From Acinetobacter sp. ASP199 (GTDB lineage: Bacteria > Pseudomonadota > Gammaproteobacteria > Pseudomonadales > Moraxellaceae), in the NCBI RefSeq assembly GCF_022700675.1, contig NZ_CP062182.1:1612001-1676000 (forward strand): a stretch of 64,000 nt of DNA, given 5' to 3'. Positions 7,876 to 16,274 of the stretch are shown piece after piece (position 1 is the stretch's first letter; each line of letters starts with the position of its first letter). The translations under genes and the position numbers were made by a program. A model generated the notes under the pieces. It had not been told where the DNA came from and ran no database searches. It saw only the letters and a list, made by a program, of their open reading frames with translations.

Positions 7876-9090
7876 TTAAGCTGCATTATCCTGTAGACCA
7901 AATTTTTTGAAAATCTGCTTGTGTTTAGATGGCAAAATATTGGCTTTGCTCAAATCCCCCTGATAATGCTGATACACACGCTTATCCATCATTTTGTACC
8001 AGAGCGGTGGTAGCAAAGCTGGAATCAGCATGGTGGCATATCCACTTGGCAACACGGGTGCTTCCTCAAAATTGCGCAATGCCTGAAACGGCCGGCTTGG
8101 GAAGGCATGGTGATCTGAATGGCGCTGTAACTGATACAAAAACAGATTGGTGACGATATTGTTATTGTTCCAGCTGTGTTCAGGCAAGGTACGTTGGTAT
8201 TTACCGTCCTCGGTTTTAGCACGCTTTAGTCCATAATGTTCAATATAATTGACAATTTCAAACAGGCTGATGCCATAGAATGTCTGTGTCAGCGTATATG
8301 GAATAATCTTCTTGCCAAAGGTTTTTAGCATTAAGGCATGATAAGCAGCACTCATACCCCAGCCATGAAATAGTTCATTTTCCTTGCTAAAGAAACTTAA
8401 GCCTTTACGCTGCAAACGGCGTTTTTCAATTTCAATTGCAGATTTGAGCCCACCAAATACCGTACGTGGCCAGAATTTGTAGAAGGATTCCCCCATTTTT
8501 GATGAGGCTGGATCTTCAGGCGTTGCGACCCGTTTATGATGCCCATATGGATGTTCTATGCGGAAATGGTTATAAGCCAAAGGCATCAGGCTGGCATGTG
8601 ACCAGTAGTGATCAGATTTATTCGGACGGTGACACAGTTCATGTGCAGTATTCACTCCAACCCCGTTTATGGCACCCATCGAGATTCCCAGCAGAACCTG
8701 ATCAGTCAATGACACATTTGGTCGGGAAACCACATAAGCTGCAAAAGTATTGGCCGCTATCTGTAAAGGAATAAACAGTTTGACGATACGGTCATAATAA
8801 GGATCTTTGACCAAAGCCTTGATTTGATCATCGCTAGGATTATTTTCATCTTCGCCAATCAAGGCATCCAGTGTCGGAATAATGACATGCAATAATAAAG
8901 GTCCACCCATGGCAAAAACTTTCTTGGTGGCTTTGGGGCCAAAATGGTAGCCAGTCAAAATACCCATACCAATAACGGGTAGACCGGGACTCAACAACCA
9001 TCCAAAACGCTTTTTATCTAGTTGACGACCTTTCAGCAACTGAGCATCCTGCTCCAGGTGAATATTTTTGATTTTTGCAGGGGCATTCAT
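7876..9090 (-). CDS. alkM: Alkane 1-monooxygenase (AlkB family)
   Basis: A 404-aa integral membrane non-haem di-iron hydroxylase that converts n-alkanes to 1-alkanols, with electrons from rubredoxin. All histidine boxes are present: HELCH (150-154), EHPYGHH (179-185) leading into VATPEDPAS, NYIEHYG (281-287) and LQRHSDHHA (321-329). Box one has Cys152 where Gly is usual. Several hydrophobic segments precede and separate the boxes. The ribosome binding site AGGAGGG is strong. The divergent AraC-type gene matches the alkM/alkR layout known from Acinetobacter baylyi, so alkane induction is expected. Confidence 0.93.
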   Translation of the reverse strand: MNAPAKIKNIHLEQDAQLLKGRQLDKKRFGWLLSPGLPVIGMGILTGYHFGPKATKKVFAMGGPLLLHVIIPTLDALIGEDENNPSDDQIKALVKDPYYDRIVKLFIPLQIAANTFAAYVVSRPNVSLTDQVLLGISMGAINGVGVNTAHELCHRPNKSDHYWSHASLMPLAYNHFRIEHPYGHHKRVATPEDPASSKMGESFYKFWPRTVFGGLKSAIEIEKRRLQRKGLSFFSKENELFHGWGMSAAYHALMLKTFGKKIIPYTLTQTFYGISLFEIVNYIEHYGLKRAKTEDGKYQRTLPEHSWNNNNIVTNLFLYQLQRHSDHHAFPSRPFQALRNFEEAPVLPSGYATMLIPALLPPLWYKMMDKRVYQHYQGDLSKANILPSKHKQIFKKFGLQDNAA

Positions 9091-9154
9091 TGCGACCCTC
9101 CTGTTTTATGTTACCCTGCCCTTATAGTTGAATAATTCAATGTATGTGCACAGT

Positions 9155-9185
9155 TGTCAGCGTCCAGAAAAGCTATGTCAGCGTC
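9155..9185. promoter_or_regulatory. Direct repeat, candidate AlkR operator
   Basis: TGTCAGCGTC occurs at 9155-9164 and again, identically, at 9176-9185. The start-to-start spacing of 21 bp equals two helical turns, which is typical for AraC/XylS half-sites on one face of DNA. The pair lies in the alkM-alkR divergent region, 65-95 bp upstream of alkM, and a -10-like TATAAG is seen on the alkM side. Binding by AlkR is inferred. Confidence 0.65.
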
Positions 9186-9269
9186 TTTGTCCTGATCAGC
9201 CAATTTCTGACCTCAATTCACATGCAGACTTAAATAAAAAATATCTTTTAAATTCAGAATAGAACACGC

Positions 9270-10202
9270 ATGGATGCGCTTAGTAAAATTTTTGATGACA
9301 TACATTTAGCCAAATCAGAATATATCTATCTGAATGTCTATCATCCTTATCGACTAACATACAGGCATGAACCGTCTATGCTGGCCTATGTGATTTTGCA
9401 TGGACAGGCACAGCTCAGCTTTGAAGATTCAGAGCATGTCATTACCTTACAGCAAGGCGATCTGGTTCTGCTTCCTTCGGCCAAAGCGCATCAGTTGCAT
9501 TGTCCCAATCACCTGGAAATGACAGAAAATAGTCCAATTAACCGTTTTTTTGCTTCGCATTCCCAGCAAAGTATTGATCTTGGTCAAGTCCAGCCACAAC
9601 GCAGCTTTATCCTGGCGATTCGTTCGAAAATGGATATCCAGATGGCGCGACCGCTGATTGCCTCTTTGCCAGACTATCTACATATCCAGCATATTTTAAG
9701 TGATTCAGCCCCGGAATGGTTACAGATCGGTTTACAGTTCCTGGCTTTAGAAACTCAACATACGCGTCCGGGCCGTGACCGTATTCTTGATCATCTGGTC
9801 AGTATTTTACTCATTGAGTGTGTACGGGATTATATTTTGAATGCCCAGCATGCCTCCAGCTGGTTGAATGCCTTAAGCCATCCTGAACTTTCCAGTGCTT
9901 TAGCTGCCATCCATGGTCAGCCTGAACAGAGCTGGACCGTTGAAAACCTGGCTGAACAATGCCATATGTCCCGTTCCAAATTTGCGCAGTTGTTCACCCA
10001 AGTGGTCGGTGAACCGCCTTTGGCTTATCTGCAACAGCATCGGATGCGTCTGGCAGCACGTTATTTAAGAGATGGCTTACTGACCGTACAGCAGATTGCA
10101 CACCGTGTGGGTTATTCTTCAGAAACTGCCTTTAGTCAGAGCTTTAAAAAGCAATTTGAACTGACCCCGAGCCAGTATCGTCAACAGCATCAGGATCATT
10201 AG
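9270..10202 (+). CDS. alkR: AraC/XylS-family regulator, likely the alkane-responsive activator of alkM
   Basis: A 310-aa protein with an N-terminal cupin-like ligand domain (about 30-90, with QQGDLVLLPSAKAHQLHC) and a C-terminal AraC DNA-binding domain with two helix-turn-helix units (about 215-305). The second has the signature IAHRVGYSSETAFSQSFKKQ. It is divergent from alkM with 179 bp between them. AlkR of A. baylyi is an AraC/XylS-type activator in the same position. The assignment rests on domain type and location. The gene ends 13 bases from the convergent lpxB stop. Confidence 0.83.
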   Translation: MDALSKIFDDIHLAKSEYIYLNVYHPYRLTYRHEPSMLAYVILHGQAQLSFEDSEHVITLQQGDLVLLPSAKAHQLHCPNHLEMTENSPINRFFASHSQQSIDLGQVQPQRSFILAIRSKMDIQMARPLIASLPDYLHIQHILSDSAPEWLQIGLQFLALETQHTRPGRDRILDHLVSILLIECVRDYILNAQHASSWLNALSHPELSSALAAIHGQPEQSWTVENLAEQCHMSRSKFAQLFTQVVGEPPLAYLQQHRMRLAARYLRDGLLTVQQIAHRVGYSSETAFSQSFKKQFELTPSQYRQQHQDH

Positions 10203-10215
10203 CAAATTAAGGAAA

Positions 10216-11388
10216 TTATTTCACTAGTTCTAAAATGGCAGCAACTGGATCTTCACTATTTCCTGAAAGCAGCTGCTTGTGCATGGTCAGATGCTGCATC
10301 GCCTGAATCTGGGCTGCTTCCACATTCATTAATGCTTCAATCTCGGCAGCAAGATTTTCAGGTGTAGCTTCAGATTGAATCAGTTCACGAATAACTTTCT
10401 TGCCAGCAATAATATTTGGCAATGAATAGTACTGAATCTTCACCAGAAGTTTAACAATGCGATAGGTCAGCCAATGGAGCTTATAGAAAGTCACCATTGG
10501 ACGATGTAACAACATTGCTTCCAATGTTGCAGTTCCCGATGCTAAAGCGACAATATCCGCTGCATTCATGACCTGACGCCCGATTTTGGAATCGCTACCG
10601 GTATTTTCCATCAGACGGATTCGGGCCTGTAAGCTTGCCGGATAAGTTTGCAATAAGGCTTGAATTTGTTGCTTACGTGCATCGTTTATGGCTGGGATCA
10701 GGAAGGTATATTCAGGATGCTTTTGTTGCAGAAGCTGTGCAGCATCCAGTACCAATAGTCCGAGGCGTTCGATTTCTCCACGGCGGCTGCCGGGCAGTAA
10801 GGCAATATATTTCTGCGCAGGATCGAGTCCCAGCTCCTGCTTTGCTTCAGCCAATGGATTTTGTAGCGGTAATTGACTCGCTAATGGATGCCCGACAAAT
10901 GCAGCGGGTACCTGCCATTTTTGATAAAAAGCTTTTTCAAATGGAAATAAACACAGGACCAGATCGATACTGGCTTTAATGCCATGTACACGTCCCTGAC
11001 GCCATGCCCAAACGGATGGACTGACATATTGGACAGTTTTGATCGGCAGTTGTCGTTGCTTGATGCTCTTAGACAAACGCAGGTTAAAATCTGGTGCATC
11101 AATGCCGATAAACACATCGACCGGATCTTTCATCCAGGTCTCCACCAGTCCGTCACGTACAGCGAACAGCTTACGAATATCTTTTAAGACTTCGACAATC
11201 CCCATCACTGACAGAATATCCATTGGATAATAGCTTTTAAAACCTTCTGCAATCATCTGTGGACCACCAATGCCCTCAAATTCAGCATCAATGCCCTGCT
11301 CACGAAAACGACGAATCAGACTGGCGCCTAAGGTATCTCCCGATACTTCACCCACGACGATTCCAATTTTAAGCTTCCGTTTTTGCAA
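10216..11388 (-). CDS. lpxB: Lipid-A-disaccharide synthase
   Basis: A 390-aa GT19 glycosyltransferase that joins lipid X and UDP-diacylglucosamine to give the lipid A disaccharide at the inner membrane. The N-terminal GEVSGD segment (13-18), FEGIGGP, VSPSVWAWRQGR and LPGSRRGEI all match LpxB, and length is normal. The start is TTG at 11388 with GAGGA about eight bases upstream, and no in-frame ATG is available nearby. It is not next to lpxD-fabZ-lpxA here. Confidence 0.95.
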   Translation of the reverse strand: MQKRKLKIGIVVGEVSGDTLGASLIRRFREQGIDAEFEGIGGPQMIAEGFKSYYPMDILSVMGIVEVLKDIRKLFAVRDGLVETWMKDPVDVFIGIDAPDFNLRLSKSIKQRQLPIKTVQYVSPSVWAWRQGRVHGIKASIDLVLCLFPFEKAFYQKWQVPAAFVGHPLASQLPLQNPLAEAKQELGLDPAQKYIALLPGSRRGEIERLGLLVLDAAQLLQQKHPEYTFLIPAINDARKQQIQALLQTYPASLQARIRLMENTGSDSKIGRQVMNAADIVALASGTATLEAMLLHRPMVTFYKLHWLTYRIVKLLVKIQYYSLPNIIAGKKVIRELIQSEATPENLAAEIEALMNVEAAQIQAMQHLTMHKQLLSGNSEDPVAAILELVK

Positions 11389-11520
11389 GATGTGATCCTC
11401 AAAGAATTGCTGTCAGCATATTAACATAAGACGAAAAATTTAAGACTGAACTTGAGCCTGATCTGTATGAAATCATTTAAAAACGATGAATAAAGAGAAA
11501 TGGCACTCAAATAAATTTTC

Positions 11521-12057
11521 TTATTCATCGCAGTAATCTCTTTGTGGAATTGTGAAAACAAAGCCATCTAAAGCATCACTATATTTGTAATAAGCCTGTA
11601 GCCGTTTTTTTGTATTTGTAGTCATATTGTCAATTTCATCAACCACATCGGATGCGTCTATATTCGGTTCACTTTTAAATGTTTTATAAACACAAGTCAT
11701 TGCTCTATCAGCTTCATGAGATGATGCTTGTAATGCAACTTCATCCTCCAAATTAACAGCTAACTTTAGCTGACTAACCCTCGCAAATTGCTGAACAGCT
11801 TTTTTTTGAAGTTCATCTTTATATTTTTCTTTAATATACGCATCAATATCATCACGGATACCATTTTGGTCCTGATCAATACCTAAAATTGAATCTGTTC
11901 GTTCAAGTTTTGGTAATTTTCCTTCATCTTCTAATTTCTGAAAGACTTGCTCTTTTGTCGTTATTTTTTCATCTTGTGGTGTTGAAGAATCACTTTCTCC
12001 ACCACAGGCACTTAAAGCGATGAAGCAAAAAGAGCCTAATAAAATAGACTTAAACAT
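11521..12057 (-). CDS. Predicted lipoprotein of unknown function
   Basis: A 178-aa protein with a type II signal peptide: the lipobox LSAC places the lipidated Cys at 18, followed by GGESDS. A segment DQDQNGIRDD near 60-70 has the spacing of a calcium-binding loop as in EF-hand or thrombospondin type 3 repeats. The rest is polar and helical, with Cys residues near 130 and at the C-terminus. No enzyme motif is seen. It is a single gene with its own promoter region and no obvious partner. Confidence 0.8.
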   Translation of the reverse strand: MFKSILLGSFCFIALSACGGESDSSTPQDEKITTKEQVFQKLEDEGKLPKLERTDSILGIDQDQNGIRDDIDAYIKEKYKDELQKKAVQQFARVSQLKLAVNLEDEVALQASSHEADRAMTCVYKTFKSEPNIDASDVVDEIDNMTTNTKKRLQAYYKYSDALDGFVFTIPQRDYCDE

Positions 12058-12292
12058 GATTACCCTCTCAACTTTGATTGCATGAATTCGAGTCCATCTA
12101 TTGTTAAATTATTTCCTAACTATAAGAAAATTCTTTGGAAAGCTTATCTTTTAGACCAGTTTTTTAGATGCTAAAACTCATCATAAATCCCCTGCTTTAT
12201 CTTATTTTGGAATAAGTAAATCATTAATCAAGACAACCACTTATCTTCAAAAGTCATAAGATATGCTCGTTTTTTGATATTGGCATATATAG

Positions 12293-13183
12293 ATGTTTGG
12301 TCCGATTGAATTTATTGTAGCAGGTGTTTTAGTAGGTTTCTGTGTCGGGATCACCGGCGTTGGTGGCGGTTCATTAATGACTCCAATCCTGATTACCCTG
12401 CTGAAAGTCGAACCACACATTGCCATTGGTACCGATCTACTTTATGCCGCAATTTCCAAGTTCTGTGGCTCAATGGTGCATGCGAAAAAAATGAATATTG
12501 TCTGGCCGATTGTCATCTGGCTGGCTATCGGCAGTATTCCTGCATCTTTAGTCACTCACTGGGTACTGGAAAATTACCTGAGTCAATCGACGCATTATAA
12601 AACGACGTTGACGATGGTCCTCGGCTTTATGTTGACCCTGACCGGTATTTCTATTGTTTTCCGTGCTTCAATTGAGAAGTTCTTTAATAAATACCGTAAA
12701 CAAGAACTGCCAGATATGACTCAGGATCTGGAAAAGGTCGACTTTAAATGTAGTAAAAAACGCGCTCTGATTATTTTCATGGGGATCGTACTGGGTGTGT
12801 TTGTGACCTTGTCTTCAGTAGGTGCAGGGGCATTCGGTATTATGGCATTAATTCTGATGTTCCCCAATTTGCCGATGATTCGTATTATCGGTTCTGACGT
12901 GGTGCATGCCGTACTTCTAACTTTAGTCGCAGGCCTGGGCCATATGAGCGCGGGTAATGTAGACTTTACTTTGTTAGGCTGGCTATTAGTGGGTTCTATT
13001 CCTGCAATTGTGATCGGTACTTTGATCAGTTCACGTATGCCTGAGAAAATTATCCGTAAAATTCTAGGTGTTACCCTGTTCTGTCTAGGGATGAACTTTA
13101 TGCTAAATCCAGTCAAATCCAAACCTGCCCAACCGGCTCAGCCCGAGCTGGTAACGGAAGCAGAAAAATCCCGGGCCATTTAA
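12293..13183 (+). CDS. Sulfite exporter TauE/SafE family permease
   Basis: A 296-aa membrane protein with about eight hydrophobic segments in two similar halves. The N-terminal segment carries GFCVGITGVGGGSLMTP, and the second half carries a matching SSVGAGAFGIMAL, which is the internal repeat of the TSUP family. Members move sulfite, sulfoacetate or related anions across the inner membrane. The substrate cannot be told from the sequence. No sulfur-metabolism gene is adjacent. Confidence 0.88.
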   Translation: MFGPIEFIVAGVLVGFCVGITGVGGGSLMTPILITLLKVEPHIAIGTDLLYAAISKFCGSMVHAKKMNIVWPIVIWLAIGSIPASLVTHWVLENYLSQSTHYKTTLTMVLGFMLTLTGISIVFRASIEKFFNKYRKQELPDMTQDLEKVDFKCSKKRALIIFMGIVLGVFVTLSSVGAGAFGIMALILMFPNLPMIRIIGSDVVHAVLLTLVAGLGHMSAGNVDFTLLGWLLVGSIPAIVIGTLISSRMPEKIIRKILGVTLFCLGMNFMLNPVKSKPAQPAQPELVTEAEKSRAI

Positions 13184-13289
13184 ACTAAACCTCAGATTCA
13201 TCACTTTTTTTTCAAAGATTTATTCATCTTTTTTATAACAAAGTGACGCATCATTCATGTTATATTCGGGCTATTAAACAATCTTTTGT

Positions 13290-14402
13290 ATGATCGAACC
13301 AGTGACGGCAATGAATACACTACAGTCAAATCCTATTTCACAATCAGATATTGATGATGTGAATATCCAAAGCATGATTCCTCTTGTAACTCCAGCGCAA
13401 TTAAAGACTGAGTTGCCTTTGACTGAGAATGCTTATCAAACCGTACTGAAAGGTCGTGAAACGATTCGCAATATTCTGGATGGCAAAGATAAACGTCTTT
13501 TTGTTGTGATTGGTCCATGTTCAATTCATGACCCTGAAGCTGCCAAAGAATATGCTGAGCGCCTGAAAGTGCTGAACGAAAAAGTAAAAGACAGCCTGTA
13601 TCTGGTCATGCGTGTTTATTTTGAAAAACCACGTACCACGATTGGCTGGAAAGGCCTGATCAATGACCCAGACATGAATGACTCGTTCAACATTGAAAAA
13701 GGTCTGCGTCTTGGCCGTAAACTTCTGCTTGAACTGAATGAAAAAGGTTTACCATGTGCGACTGAAGCACTTGATCCAAACTCACCACAGTACTACCAGG
13801 ATTTAATTTCATGGTCAGCAATCGGTGCACGTACCACTGAAAGCCAGACTCACCGTGAAATGTCATCTGGCCTGTCTTCACCAGTAGGTTTCAAAAACGG
13901 TACTGATGGCGGTTTGACTGTTGCAACCAATGCCATGCAATCCGTAAAACACGGCCATAGCTTCCTCGGTCTGAACGATCAAGGTCAGGTAGCAGTTATT
14001 CGTACTTCAGGTAACCCGTATGCTCACGTGGTACTTCGTGGTGGTAATGGCAAGCCTAACTATGATGCGGGTTCTGTTGCAGAAGCTGAAACTGCATTGG
14101 CAAAAGCAAAAGTAAGTACCAAGATCATGATTGACACCAGTCATGCCAACTCGAACAAAGACCCGTACTTACAACCATTAGTGCTGAAAAACATCACTGA
14201 ACAAATTATTGATGGAAATAAATCAATTGTTGGTATTATGGTAGAAAGTCATCTTAAAGGTGGTCGTCAGGATATCCCGGCTAACCTTTGTGATCTGGAA
14301 TACGGCAAATCAGTAACTGATGGCTGTATCGACTGGGAAACGACTGAAAAGGCATTACTTGATATGCATGAGGCGTTAAAGGATGTTTTACCAAATCGCT
14401 AA
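13290..14402 (+). CDS. aroG: 3-deoxy-7-phosphoheptulonate synthase (class I DAHP synthase)
   Basis: A 370-aa class I AroF/G/H enzyme that condenses phosphoenolpyruvate and erythrose 4-phosphate in the first step of the shikimate pathway. It has GPCSIHD (75-81), MRVYFEKPRTTIGWKG and the metal/substrate segment DTSHANSNKDP. Which aromatic amino acid inhibits it cannot be read here, so the symbol is tentative. The ATG at 13311 is an equally possible start, as neither has a strong ribosome binding site. A terminator follows. aroC, the last step of the pathway, lies 5 kb away. Confidence 0.92.
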   Translation: MIEPVTAMNTLQSNPISQSDIDDVNIQSMIPLVTPAQLKTELPLTENAYQTVLKGRETIRNILDGKDKRLFVVIGPCSIHDPEAAKEYAERLKVLNEKVKDSLYLVMRVYFEKPRTTIGWKGLINDPDMNDSFNIEKGLRLGRKLLLELNEKGLPCATEALDPNSPQYYQDLISWSAIGARTTESQTHREMSSGLSSPVGFKNGTDGGLTVATNAMQSVKHGHSFLGLNDQGQVAVIRTSGNPYAHVVLRGGNGKPNYDAGSVAEAETALAKAKVSTKIMIDTSHANSNKDPYLQPLVLKNITEQIIDGNKSIVGIMVESHLKGGRQDIPANLCDLEYGKSVTDGCIDWETTEKALLDMHEALKDVLPNR

Positions 14403-14413
14403 GCGATTGATCA

Positions 14414-14440
14414 AAACGCCATCGTAAGATGGCGTTTGCA
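14414..14440 (+). terminator. Terminator of the DAHP synthase gene
   Basis: A perfect stem AAACGCCATC/GATGGCGTTT with loop GTAA lies 11 bases after the stop codon. Confidence 0.85.
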
Positions 14441-14464
14441 TTTCTACATAAGGAAAATGATCTG

Positions 14465-14989
14465 ATGAATGAAATTGAAACTGCACTCTGTCAAATCAAT
14501 AATTTTCAATTCATCCATGAGCACCTGTTTACTTCAGGCCAGCCAACAGCAGAACAGCTCAAGCTGATAAAGGAATACGGAATCTCGACCATTATCAATG
14601 TAGCTTTGACCGATGCAGAGCCCCATCTGGACCATGAAGATAAAATCTGTCTGGAGCTGGGACTCAACTATATCCAGCTGCCAATTTCCTGGGAAATGCC
14701 ATCCGATGATCAGTGTTTGCTGGTACTGGACATGATTGACCATCTGATCAAGCAACAGGCCGTTTGGGTGCACTGTAGCCGAAACCACCATGTCAGCAGC
14801 CTGATGTATTTATATCGCCAGTACTATATGGGCATGGATCTACCGACGGCGCAAGCAAGCCTGCATCAGATCTGGGAACCCAATGATACCTGGACCGGTC
14901 TACTGCATGCTGTTGCCTTACAGCTACAAGGCCGTAAAGCAACTGAAGAACTTAAACGGGCAATGATTAATCCTGATCACTTTGCATGA
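14465..14989 (+). CDS. Protein tyrosine phosphatase-like protein with altered P-loop
   Basis: A 174-aa dual-specificity-phosphatase-like fold (early [10 protein letters not shown] and TIINVAL segments). The P-loop region reads [11 protein letters not shown]: Cys104 is kept, but the Arg that follows in active enzymes (C-x5-R, or C-x4-R in related proteins) is replaced by His109/Val110. Activity is therefore doubtful. The start chosen is ATG 14465 with AAGGA ten bases upstream. A longer frame from 14429 would begin inside the preceding terminator. The last 13 bases overlap the end of convergent ispF. Confidence 0.8.
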   Translation: MNEIETALCQINNFQFIHEHLFTSGQPTAEQLKLIKEYGISTIINVALTDAEPHLDHEDKICLELGLNYIQLPISWEMPSDDQCLLVLDMIDHLIKQQAVWVHCSRNHHVSSLMYLYRQYYMGMDLPTAQASLHQIWEPNDTWTGLLHAVALQLQGRKATEELKRAMINPDHFA

Positions 14990-15474
14990 GCGATCAGGAC
15001 CGTCGCCATAGACAGAATGCCTTCCTGACGCCCAGTAAAGCCCAGCTTTTCTGTTGTTGTTGCCTTGATGCTAATCTGGGTTACATCTACATCTAAGACA
15101 TCCGCAATGCTTTGGCGCATTTCCAGATTATGCTTTGCCAGTTTTGGACGTTCACAGGCCACAGTAATGTCAGCGTTATTTAGCACATAACCACGATCCA
15201 GGATCAGCTGATACACATGTTTCAGCAATACACGGCTATCCGCGCCTTTAAAGTTAGGATCGGTATCCGGGAAATGCTGGCCGATATCTCCTAGCGCCAA
15301 TGCACCTAACAAAGCATCACATAATGCATGTAACACAACGTCTCCATCCGAGTGTGCTTTGAGACCATGGGTATGTGGAATTTTTACGCCTGCCAGTGTG
15401 ACAAAATCACCTTCTTCGAATGCATGCACATCCAGACCCTGACCAATACGAATTTGTGCAACCACTGTTTTCAT
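14977..15474 (-). CDS. ispF: 2-C-methyl-D-erythritol 2,4-cyclodiphosphate synthase
   Basis: A 165-aa trimeric enzyme of the MEP isoprenoid pathway that forms the cyclodiphosphate and releases CMP. Metal ligands Asp15, His17 and His49 are present, with HSDGD at 41-45 and the C-terminal [12 protein letters not shown] motif. Length is normal. ispD is not next to it. Its 3' end overlaps the convergent phosphatase-like gene by 13 bases. Confidence 0.96.
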   Translation of the reverse strand: MKTVVAQIRIGQGLDVHAFEEGDFVTLAGVKIPHTHGLKAHSDGDVVLHALCDALLGALALGDIGQHFPDTDPNFKGADSRVLLKHVYQLILDRGYVLNNADITVACERPKLAKHNLEMRQSIADVLDVDVTQISIKATTTEKLGFTGRQEGILSMATVLIAHAK

Positions 15475-15564
15475 CCTTAGAAATAACCAATTGAAATCTT
15501 GTACACTTCGTTTCTATTTCGCTATAGTTAGACCAAGCGTAACACAGTGAAAGTATAAGCGATC

Positions 15565-16224
15565 ATGCTGCTGAAAACTGATATAAAAATGATGAAACTT
15601 CTGAGTCTCATGCTGGGTTTGAGCACTTTGGCAACAGGTGCTGCAGCATCCGTACATCCGCTAGAATGTTTAGATAGCTCACAGGCCAGTAAAGCTGCTT
15701 CTACGCTGTGTTCCGCTCCTCTGGCTGAGTTTCGAAAAAATCTGGCTAGCCAGTATCTCACAGCCTACCTGATTACTGATGCACCTTTAAGTATTATTCA
15801 GGATACGCATCAACTATGGCTAAACCGCTTACAACAGTGCAAAACACTAGACTGCTATAAACAGCAGTTTGATGTTCGCCTGGATGATCTGAATATTTTT
15901 ATTTCTCTGAATCAAAGTCTGACCCAGCATTATTTAAAATTTGAACAGGGTCAAATTGCCAAACAGCCGGTACACCTGAAAATCCATCAGCTGAGTAAAG
16001 ACCGCATCAAGATTGAAGGTATTGCTTACCGCAGCCCTAAAAACCGGATAGAAAGCCAAACCATTCCCTTTTTAGCTTACACCACCCCTGAAGCTAAAAC
16101 TGAAATCATGGATAACGAAAATGACTGTAAGTATGAATTCCACTATACCAAAGCCATTCTTTCGGTAAAAACCCAGCAGAAAGGCTGTGAACGCTTTAGC
16201 GGTATCTACCGCCTATATGACTAA
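15565..16224 (+). CDS. Secreted protein of unknown function (LprI-like Cys pattern)
   Basis: A 219-aa protein with a signal peptide ending near GAAASVHP. The start could be ATG 15565, 15589 or 15592, and the later ones give a more usual signal peptide. After the cut, a pattern of Cys residues with W-L-x-R-x2-C-x4-C-x3-Q-F-x2-R resembles the end of the LprI/DUF1311 module, followed by an unrecognised domain of about 120 residues with a further Cys pair. The family match is weak. The gene shares a bidirectional terminator with dadA. Confidence 0.75.
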   Translation: MLLKTDIKMMKLLSLMLGLSTLATGAAASVHPLECLDSSQASKAASTLCSAPLAEFRKNLASQYLTAYLITDAPLSIIQDTHQLWLNRLQQCKTLDCYKQQFDVRLDDLNIFISLNQSLTQHYLKFEQGQIAKQPVHLKIHQLSKDRIKIEGIAYRSPKNRIESQTIPFLAYTTPEAKTEIMDNENDCKYEFHYTKAILSVKTQQKGCERFSGIYRLYD

Positions 16225-16236
16225 ATTCATTCCATT

Positions 16237-16266
16237 AAAAAAGATCATCCGAAGATGATCTTTTTT
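16237..16266. terminator. Bidirectional terminator between convergent genes
   Basis: A perfect stem of 13 bp (AAAAAAGATCATC/GATGATCTTTTTT) with loop CGAA lies between the 15565-16224 gene and dadA. Both strands end in a T-run. Confidence 0.93.
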
Positions 16267-16274
16267 GTTTTAAG

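Noticed and set aside
14429..14464. Longer start of the phosphatase-like gene
   Set aside because: The ATG at 14429 lies inside the terminator hairpin of the preceding gene; ATG 14465 has a ribosome binding site.
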